Assembly (NCBI GenBank): GCA_036852015.1
Contig: JAANDG010000407.1
Coordinates: 62,001 to 126,000 of the forward strand
Length of the DNA stretch: 64,000 nt
Reading direction: 5' to 3'
Source: Pelodera strongyloides
Taxonomy: Eukaryota; Nematoda; Chromadorea; Rhabditida; Rhabditidae
The first letter of the stretch is position 1, and every line of letters starts with the position of its first letter. This document shows positions 52,601-63,100 of the stretch, piece by piece. The notes below the pieces were generated by a model. That model saw nothing but the letters and a program-made list of their open reading frames with translations, was not told the DNA's origin and ran no database searches. Made by a program: the position numbers and the translations under genes.

Positions 52601-55600
52601 AAACTCACATCTGCAAGATCCGTCCTCGTATCTGAATGCGTTCTCGGCACATTCACAAGTGTGTTGACCCCTTCTGAGACGGTCCACGCAAACCTCGTTC
52701 TCACGGCATCTGGAGGAAATAAGAAGTTAAATAAGAAGTAAATATGAGATATCAATAGAGTATACAGTAAAAAGCCGACAAACAGGAAATTGTCGTCCAT
52801 TAAAATACATATTGATATAAATCTAACCAATTCGTAGTTGTAGCTCTAGATCGTGGCTATTTCACCTCGATAAATGAATAAAATAAAAATGTGCAATAAA
52901 CACAACGTTTTTGGATTTTTTTTCACAACAAAATGAAATTTTTATAACACTTTGCCGAGCAATTTCCGAGATTAATATCTAAACGTATAATAAATAAATC
53001 TCCAAAATACCGACTTTGGATGTTTGGGATCGCACCCGTCCAACTGTTGTTCGGTGTCCAATTGTTGTGAAGTGCGTGCTTTCTCAATCGGTTTGATACA
53101 AACACGACCAGGGTAGGACTTGGAGTTGGGGGACACATCCACGTAGCCTGGAACACATACACTATATAAGTTTCGTAATGCTATGAAATTAAGTTAACTT
53201 ATGCTTCTGGCTGTTACTTCTCTAGCTCTTTCGTTTTAGGTTCAGTTCGGACTGCTAGGCTATAGCGGTACCTTCGCGATTACTTCACCATGCATGCAAA
53301 ACTGTTTTCACAGCTATGCTATGATAGCGCATTGCAGTAGTTTGATTTAGGTAAAAATTATATTTTGTGATGATTCGTTTTAATGAAACGCTCTTTTCTA
53401 CCAAGAAGGAAATTTGAATAATCAATAATTAAGATATTTTTAAACAAATCGACCAATATATTTACCTGATCTGCACGAGCACACGTATCCTTCCTTAGTG
53501 TCTTCGCACAGTGCATTTTTCGAACAATCATTCAAATTTTCGTCCAGGCACTCATTGACTGCCTCGATACATTTGCGGCCCGGCAATCTGAATAAAGTTT
53601 TTTTTTATAATTTTTTTTGTTTCTAATTATTCTTGCTGTAACCAACGACATATTAAAACATACCAAGCATGTAATCATTTTGGTTTCACGCTCCACGGGC
53701 AAAAAAAATAATTTATAGTTTCCAGATGTAGCAATTAGGTGTATTTTCAGTAATTATCTGATAATTGCTGTAAAAAAAGGCCGACAAACCTGTTGTAACT
53801 GGCAGAAACATCAGCGAACCCAGGTCTGCACTGACAGGAGTAACCATCTTCTCTGTCCACACAAATTGCATTCTCTGAACAGTCGACTCCATAGCGCTCC
53901 TAAATTTTAATTTTTCTTTTAAGTACACATTATTTATCATGTAATGTTGATATTTTTAAAGGACTAGAATCGGCGTGCCATGCGTGGATCTTATCTTTCT
54001 CGATGGGCCCTGGGCCTTGGCCTTTTACAACCCCATCACAGACGCCTCATAACTCACTCTATTGGAGCATTCATTGACTCTGGCTCTGCATATCCGTCCA
54101 CTTTGTCCTGCTGGAGAAACATCGGCAAAACCACTTCGACATTGACAAGAGTAGCCCTCGGCCTAAAGGAATACTTGTAAAAACAAGGAAAAATGGTATA
54201 ACTTTAGACATAAGCCTTTAAGCTTAATGAGTCGAAGCCGTAAGGAATTACTTCTATAAAAACAAGCTAGAATAAAAATCGACGTTTTGAATTCATTGTC
54301 TCTCCATAATAATAAATTTGCTTTGTGGAGCTGGTGAAACATTCGCTTTTGGAGAAACCTAATATTCCATGTACGCTTACCATAAGCCATAAATAACTGA
54401 GAAGGGGAGAAATATTTGTTTAGTTTAATTGTTGTCCATGTTTTTTTTTCTGTTTTTTTCTATGCGGTATTATAAATTGGTGAAATGTTGAATTAAAAAC
54501 TGGCACCTTTAATTGGTATAACTATATTCGCGAGCGCCTTCTCCAAAGCTAATTGTAAACCAAGTATTCCCTAGTCAATTGTAACCCTACGACTCAGCGT
54601 TTTGTATTGTACTCATGTTCGCGTATTGCGTATAGCTTAGCACATTGCTACAACTTCTATTGCTACATTCAAATACAAAATCCCGCGGCGATCTCCTATA
54701 ATCCTACTGTAATCCTACTGCTGCAATGATACTAGCAAAAGGACCGGGTTTTCCGCGTCTCTCTCAAGACTTGAATAGAGAACTTTTTCCTATAAAATGA
54801 CGCATAAAAAGAAGTACAAGGTGTACAAGAACAGTGCTTCTGTGTCTAGGATGGATATTGGACGAGACTAGGAAAGGATTAGTATAGATCTAGCAATGAT
54901 CATTTATTAAAGGTGCCCAATTCCTGGGAAATTATATTGGTAGAAAAATTGACCCTAATAATAAGTAAAGCATGTGAAACATTGTGCTTAGTACTCCTAA
55001 ATAAAGAAATAAGAGAAAAGATAGGGAATTTCTAGTAAAAGCCCCTATTGATAGGTAAAGCGTGCGAAATTTCTTTGGAACATATCCGTACCTGATTGAT
55101 CGATAGATTAATTGATTATTCATTTGTCAACTGATTTTTATCGATTGATTGCAAAACTGTATTATATTACCTGATCGATACATTCGGCGTTTTCGGCGCA
55201 GTCATTCAGTCTTTTATCAGCACATTCATTGATTACCATACAACGGCCATCGGGCAGACGGCTGAAAAAAAAATCAATAAAATTGTAAAAAAAAAGATAT
55301 CATACTAAAAAGTCTAGCTTTCCACTCCGTTTATGAACTTACATAAGAGTGATATAATTCATTTCTAAGATACGAAAAAACTGATTTTCATCCGTTTAAT
55401 AATGCATAGTGCTTATAGTTATGGTTTTTAGACAGTTGATCAGTGCAACTAATTAGTTCATTAATATTAGTATCTTCTCTAATGCTTACCTATATCCAGC
55501 CGCGCATCTGCATTTGTAAGTTCCGTTCATGAAAAGGCACACTTCTTGTTTATGTTGGTCACACGACATTGGGTCTCCGACATCACACTCGGGAGGGTCT

Positions 55601-57122
55601 GGGGCGAAGGCTGGTAATAAATGAATATTTCTTTTAAAGCAAAATACCGGCCGGTTTTTGAAACGCATCTCAAGTAATTGCATTCCTATGCTTGTATGCA
55701 AAATGGGGTCTAATTGGGGTCTAGTTTTTATATCATTTGCATATGCTGCACAAGAAACCAGGTGTACGCAATGCGTTTCAAAAACCGGCCAGTATTTCGC
55801 TTTAAATAACAATGTTTATTAGTTCCAGTTAAAGGGTTCGTGAGAAAGCCCAATTATACATTTTCGCATAATGTAAATATGCATGGTAAGTATGATAATT
55901 GCACTAAAAAATTTCAAATTATTTACCTCTGACGCAGACTCGTCCTGGATGGGTTCTCGGATCAGGGGATTCATCGCGGAATCCTTCACCACATCTACAA
56001 AAGGGAATGATAATTATATCTTTCTTTCTTTTTTTTGTTTCTCTCTCTCTATCTTTTCTCCCTCCTTCATCTCTTCCTCTCTTTCCACTTATTCTCTCTT
56101 CCTCTCCATAAAACACCAAGACCAAGACAGATCAGAATTGAACCATCGTCGCTCAACTGGAAACCAGACTCTTAACCACTTGATCATGTCACCACTTCTT
56201 ACCTGCACGTGAATCCTTCGGCTGTATCAATGCACGCCGCGTTTTTCGAGCAATCGTGCTGGCTCAGAGCGCATTCGTTCACCACTGCGCGGCACACTCT
56301 GCCGGGCATGCGACCGTGCTAAACAATTGTTATAGATTAGTTTACATAAAACTAAATTATTTACAACAATACTCAGCTTATTGTCTGCATCTACAGTTAC
56401 AAACTGGGTGTACAGTACACAAGTATACCGCACTCATGGGTGCGTAATAATATTTCATTTGAAAAATAAACAATTGTCGTTCTTTTTGTATTTTACGCGG
56501 CCCTTGAAAATTGACCATTTTCAACATAGGTATGATTAATCTATATTAATGTTAAACATTTATATAAATATATAAATGATAACTACCTGTCTGCTGATGT
56601 CCACATATCCACTAACACATTGACACACGGGGCCTGAGGGGGACTCGCGACACTCAGCCTCCTTTGCACAGTCAATATTCAGACATTGCGAGCGTTGAGC
56701 TGCAACTTAGGAGTTTCAAACACAATATTTTTAACAGAGAAGAGAAATATTACTGTAAGAAGGATCATATTCATGGTCAGAATGGCATAAAGAAAAGTTT
56801 ATTGTAAAAAATCTATTAACACCAAAATCATTTTTTTTTGCTACTTACGATTAAAAACAATGTTCTCATAACACTGTTTGTAGTATTTAAAACAATAAAC
56901 GTTTGGCAATGTATTTATGAAAATCCCACCAGGTTTGCATATCCTTCCTGGGTTGTTGAGTGTGTCATGACTTGCGTCAGAGTATCCGGGACGACATCTA
57001 CATGTGAATCCCTGGGTGGTGTCAATGCAATCGGCGTGCGTGTCACAGTTGTGAGAACCGAGCGAGCATTCGTCGACCACTGAAAAAAAGTAATTATGTT
57101 GTATATAAAAAAAAATACTTTA

Positions 57123-57181
<59 letters not shown>

Positions 57182-60100
57182 AGGAAAACATTTCCTGTAC
57201 AACCAAATAACACGGAAGTCCGGATCAGTTCGGGAGCGAAACTACTCACAAATAAAACCGAGCCTGTTTTGTCTACTCGCAACCAATGTTGAACGCATGG
57301 CGGCAGAGGAGTCGCGCTGACTTGCGTTTTGCGTGCGGCGCACAATTTACTTAGCGCCTCAATTGTCTAGGTGATCGTGCATTCCACAGGAAAATCGCTA
57401 TCGCAGTAGCTATTGTTTTACTCAATCATTACCGTTTCTATGTTTCATCCGTTTATTTAGAGCACGCAGTCTAACAGTCTTGCTCATTGTATTATGTGGC
57501 AAACCCCAATAATGCCTCCAGCGCTACACGCGTGTTATTTCGCGCTTTGCGCTCGACTGGGTCAGGGACCTGTTTTTGAGATTCGGCTTCAAGAAAGCAC
57601 ATTGTTACACGTAAAATGTGAATTATTGACGAACAGCGAACAAGGAAAGGCGGTTTTCTTGAAATAAAGCGGTTTACTGCCGGTTTCATAACAAAAAAAA
57701 TAGCAAACTTTGAGTTTATCGAGATATCTTGCTAAAACTATGATATCTACAAGGAAAGGTAGATTAAGCTGTTCTGTACAACGCCACATCTCAGTTTCTA
57801 TTTTTACCTCTAGCTACGGTAGTCACTCTAAATTATTCTCACAATATGAATTTTGACAGGTCTGAGAAAAATTTTCCCTAGTAGTTTTTCCCCCACTTTT
57901 TTGAAACCGCCCCCTGCCAGCTTAGTGGGTCTGCCTATTACCATAATGTAAACCCAACTGGGCGTTGGTCGTGTTATTCGTGTGATTTCTTGGGTAAGAA
58001 AGCCTGACTGGGGAGGGTAAAACCGGCCTGCAGACCTAGGGGGGGGGCTAAACGAAAGCCTCTAAGAGCAAGTTCGGAACATCAAGATTTTGGAGAGAGA
58101 GAGAGGGAGAGACAGGGGTGTGAGAGGGAGAAGGAGAGAGAGAAGGGGTTAGAGACTTAGTGAGGTTTAGGCATTTAGAGAGGGAGGGACAGTGAGAGGG
58201 ATCTTATGCGTTCCTCGTCTATAACGGACGAAATCGTTAACAAAGGGATAGCCAGCGCCAACATGGCTACTTTTATTTATTTCGAATTTGGATAGGACTA
58301 TTGGAAAATTTAGAAAAAAGGGGCTCCGGGTTGAAGTGACAAAAAACGTAGACAAAAGAATCGGGACGTGTTAATAATGAAACGTCCCTACTTTCATACT
58401 TCCCAGAAACCCCTTACAACTCCAAAAACATCACAAGAAAAACTTCATTTGCGATCTGTAAAACCACGGCCTTCACTAAACAGTATAATGGTTGTAAAAG
58501 TTAAAACGGCAGAAAATGAAAGTTAGTTCGATAGAGAAAGGCAATACGAAGTTCCCTTAAAGGGATAGGTTCACTACAAAATCACCTTGTTTTTATGATT
58601 TAGTTTGATTGTACAAAGGAAAACTTAAACAAAGAGCATAAAAATATTCCTTGAATTATTCCCCAGGGAAGATATTAGGTAAAAAAAAGGTGAGTATTGA
58701 TCGACTTCCTATAAAGTTGTACTGCAAGAGAAACTAAGGAAGCTAAGAGATATGGCTGAAACACACTGATTTGAGCAAAATAAACTGTAGTCTTCATCGT
58801 TTATTTCACTTAAAACAATGAAAAAACAGTGTGTTTCAGCCATATATCTTAGCTTCCTTAGTTTCTCTTGCAGTACAACTTTATAGGAAGTCGATCAATA
58901 CTCACCTTTTTTTTACCTAATATCTTCCCTGGGGAATAATTCAAGGAATATTTTTATGCTCTTTGTTTAAGTCTACCTTTGTACAATCAAACTAAAGCAT
59001 AAAAACAAGGTGTTTTTGTAGTGACCCCATCCCTTTAACAACCGTAAAAACGTATCTCATTGAAAAGAGGGTACGAGCCAAAGGTTCGCTTTATTTTTTG
59101 TTAACCTCATCGAATAAAAATAATAGGAGCTGGCATTATTTTTGCCACACTGGCCTAATATACTCTCTTCAATCTATCAAACATTAGTCGAGCTATGCAA
59201 AACTTTTTATTTGTTGCAGTTATTGTAAGTGTTGTACTTCCATTGATATTCACATCGGAATGTCTGGACGTCAAATATCCACTTATACACCGGACAAAGC
59301 ATATACTTATGGACTTTCCTTCACTTTAAGCAGTATGTTTCCTAATTTGCTCACTGGATAAACTGCTCAAGGTTACTGCGATCGTTTACACAAAAGTATT
59401 GAAAGAGTTTGTTGGAGGAAAAGGATTGACCCAGTTCACAGGACAAGAAAAGCAAGAAAATCGCAACAGGCAAATTCGATCCGATATTGACCAAGGAGAG
59501 AAATAAGAAATAAGATTGGGAAGAGAATTTTTGGAGCGTCAAGAATTATAATATGCATATTTAGTGTCCCGGAATTATCACGTCAGAATGGAATTTGTAA
59601 AAAGTAATTTTGAATGTGGTTTGCGTAACTCGCGTTGCCATGTTCATGCGGAATGTTGCACTTCCGGTCAAAACGGTCAGAAATTTGCATTTAATACATT
59701 GAAATGCAGTTGTCTAGCATACACACCAAACCAACATGCAATAACGTTTTGGAAATTGTGTGTAAAACTGCCATGTGAGAAATAGCGTTGAATTTCGGTG
59801 TAACTAAGAGGTATCCACTTTTTATTCCCACATTAAAATTTGACGTAACGCTTTACAAACAATCTACAAAGTTTAAGTAATCCTTGACGTTTACCTATTA
59901 TATAGTCACTTCCGTTAATATTCAAGTCCAAACCACAAGTCCTATAATTTATCTCCCCCTAATTTCGCAGCCCTTTCATCAGTGATTCATGAATGCGCAG
60001 TATCAGTCAAAGCCTTGGCGATAAATGTGTTTTTGGATCATCAAAGACTCGTTTTCTGTGTCTAGGCCCATGTCCATCGCGCTTTGCGCCGACGCGAACG

Positions 60101-63100
60101 GCTTTTGTTGAGGGGTTCGCGCTCCGCGTTCTCGAGAACCGCGCCCTTATGTAGCCCGCGCAATTGATAGGATGATGATACAAGATACAATGATCCAATG
60201 CGAGCGATAATAAATCTTGAAAAATCCGTCGGGACCAGCTCGCGGCAGACTGTGCCAGGGTACATGAGAGGGTATCAGTTATGTGTACTTGATAAGATCA
60301 AATATGCAAATTATTTGTGCGCGGCAAAGGTGTTTTGAATACAAGGATGCTGATAGGGATATATAGTGTTAGGCATTCAACAACGATTTTAGAGTAGAAA
60401 AAGAAGAAGACTGAAGAGTGGATAATTTATTATTCCGCATGGATTTTAAGCCATTTATTTATTATTCCGCATGAGACTTCGGCATGTTTCATAAGAATCA
60501 TATACTTCGGTTGGGGGCACAGAGCATAACTATAAAATTTTCGCAGATAATATAAAATATGCTCTTTTAACTGGCTCGATCTAAATAATTCCATTTTTTC
60601 TCGTCTAGGAACAGATTCAGGGTGGAAACTGGGGAAAAGCTGATGTAACCCAAACTATGTTCGCGCTATGGCTCTAACAAAGGATAATGCTAAATATGGA
60701 ACAGGTTCACGTAGTATTGCCTTTGTTTTGCACTGCGAAACAAATTTTACAAAATCCCTTTTTTATGCTGTTTGTCGTCAATTTCTAGCAGTATTACTCA
60801 CTTACAACCCCTCCTACAAATGACATAAACAACACCTGTCCAGGAAAGCAATAACTCATGGTCGGTTGAAAGACAACGGCCCCCCCCCTACATCTACCGT
60901 AGTCACTGACTTATTCAAATTTCGCGCCAACTTCTTGTGACAAGCTGATTCATCCTGATATTCTAATGTTAAGCAATTAATTGTATTTGACATGAATGGG
61001 GGCTAACTCACTGTGTCTGTACCCTTTTTGTGCGACATGGGGGAGTCCATTTGACGGACTAAATTACTAGTTCTCTCAATAGTGAATGTGACACGCCGGT
61101 TTCAAGGACAAACAAGGAGCAATATATGCAAATGTCCCTGAGTTGACTTTACATGGAAAAAGCAGGCAGAACAAAGATATAGAAAAAATTAATGGCACAA
61201 AATCAGCAAAAATTCCCCTTTTGCGAATATAAAAAAAAACACGTGTAACTTTGCGTACAGAAAATATGCAACGCAAGATGAAACAAAATATGATGCATAT
61301 CGTGAACTTATATATAATTTTTTGCACGCTTTTTTTTGTCAATTTTTTTCACTCGCCCAAGATAGAAGAAAATGGAAGGCAGGGATCCACAGAACTTGTT
61401 CAAGCTGCTGAAGATGGATCTCTAACTAAGGTATCTAAGGTACGGTATACGAGTAGACAGCTTTGAGTACATACGTAACCCTCCATTTGCGTATCATAGG
61501 GTAACCTTATTTTTATATTTTTCCATATTTAATATTTACTAAAGTTGGAAAATAAACTCGGTCAATTGTTACACTTATGAGTGTGCTGTGGGGCGATCTC
61601 AAGGTTAAACGACTTATGAAGCAAATGGAAATTGCTGGCAATGAGAAAAGTGCATTAATATATAATAGTACTGCCAGAGGTTCTTTAGCAAGATTTTACA
61701 GAAAAGGTGCCACTACCGTTCTTCTCCATTCTTTAACGGGCCAGGCCCTCAAAAAAAGTTACGTTGAATTTACTTGCGCAGACACTGCTTTGGGGCGTGG
61801 GAATAACTCCCGGTGTTTTCGTTTAAACGGAATGCCAGTTTTCGTGTTAGTAACATGAATGGCATGTAAAATTACAGTGATCTAACTTTTCACCCTAACT
61901 TTGTTGCCTTATGCATCCCTTTAAAGGGAGCCCTTTCCAAGGCCAATCGTCTATTTTGGTGTTTTGAAAAAAGAGCGAATGAATTATGGGAAAATGGTAA
62001 TTATTTCATGTCGGTATGTCATTACAAAGACAAAATGACAAATTGAGAGACAGACGGAGAAAGGAAGCAGATTTCTGAGATTTCAAAATAAAACTTTTTG
62101 GTTTGTTCCAATATTTGGACCCCCCCAGAAATAGGAATGTTTCACTACGCCCATATCCATATCCTCAACAAAGCGTCGATAATACATCCTTTGTTCTTCC
62201 TGGTTCATAATTCATAGCAATTCATAATTAGTTTCTCGAGAAAACACGCAAAATTTTGTAGCATGAACCTTACTCTATTGTGCAACTTTTTTATAATAGT
62301 TTTATTTTATTCCCTGGGTTTTACATGTTACAAACTACAAGGTTGATTTTGCAAGTTTGAAAACCGCCCTTCAATAAAGAAAGAAAGACATAGGAGGGTT
62401 AAATCCTAATGCACTTATCTGCTAATGCAAATGGCCTAATTTTGGTGTCTGCGCGCTTCGTTTCTCTCTCGTTTGTGTTGGGAAATTGTATAGAAAAATA
62501 TATGAACTGATTGTTAACCTAAAACCACCAAACTACAAATATAATTAAACTTGCCGTTAGTGATTTTTTGTGAAATAAGGGTCGAACGGACCATTGTAAG
62601 ATAACTGTCTTTTTCTGCCATACTCTGCGATGCTAGATCAATTCCAAGTTTTATAATCAGTTCAGTCTAGTCTAAATCCTAAAGCATCGATCAATATATG
62701 TTCTAATAACTACAGGCCACTTGAATTTGACCGCTATTTTACATGGAAAAGAATGCCCACATTTCTAGCTGGTTCTGCGGTTTTTGTCCAAAGATTCAAG
62801 TGTTTAAGAAACCACTTATAACTTGATGAAAACGGGACTAAGCAAGGGGAAGAACACTAGAAATGCTTGTTTTAAAAGAGTCTTTCAATAAACAGTAAGC
62901 ACGCCTATTCTGACAAGATGTATCAATATGGTAGCTTCAGAAAACAAGAAGATTGATAATGAGCAAGGCATGAATACAAACAATAAGTGACAACGCATAA
63001 ATAAAACAATAAAAAATTAGTGTGACACACAAAAAGTTAAACTTGACACACCTTTGACACATTTCCTTCCGGGAAAGCGTTTATCGTCAGAAACATCAAC

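Larger units (their letters stand above)
57080..63051 (-). other. Intron between exons 2 and 3 (5.97 kb), repeats only
   Basis: Holds a 54-nt poly(T) run (57125-57180), a GA-rich run (58095-58200), a 482-bp foldback (58557-59038) and short GC-rich CGCGCTTTGCGC motifs near 57540 and 60080. Some plus-strand open frames (61251-61466, 61577-61858) look mildly protein-like but have no partners. No missed EGF or LDL-A exon was seen on the minus strand, and exons 2 and 3 already join in phase. Confidence 0.5.

Noticed and set aside
57094..57345. Minus-strand open frames made of long Lys runs
   Set aside because: They are translations of the 54-nt poly(T) homopolymer.
60062..60265. Minus-strand YPGTVCREL, resembling an EGF-module end, in intron 1
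   Set aside because: No preceding cysteines or acceptor, and exons 2 and 3 already join in phase without it.
61251..61466. Plus-strand frame containing STELVQAAEDGSLTKV, reminiscent of an ankyrin-repeat start
   Set aside because: Only one half-repeat, no partner exon with further repeats; treated as chance or a tiny remnant.
57080..63051. Possible LDL-receptor class A exons in the large intron
   Set aside because: I looked for the CxxDGSDE-type pattern on the minus strand and found none.
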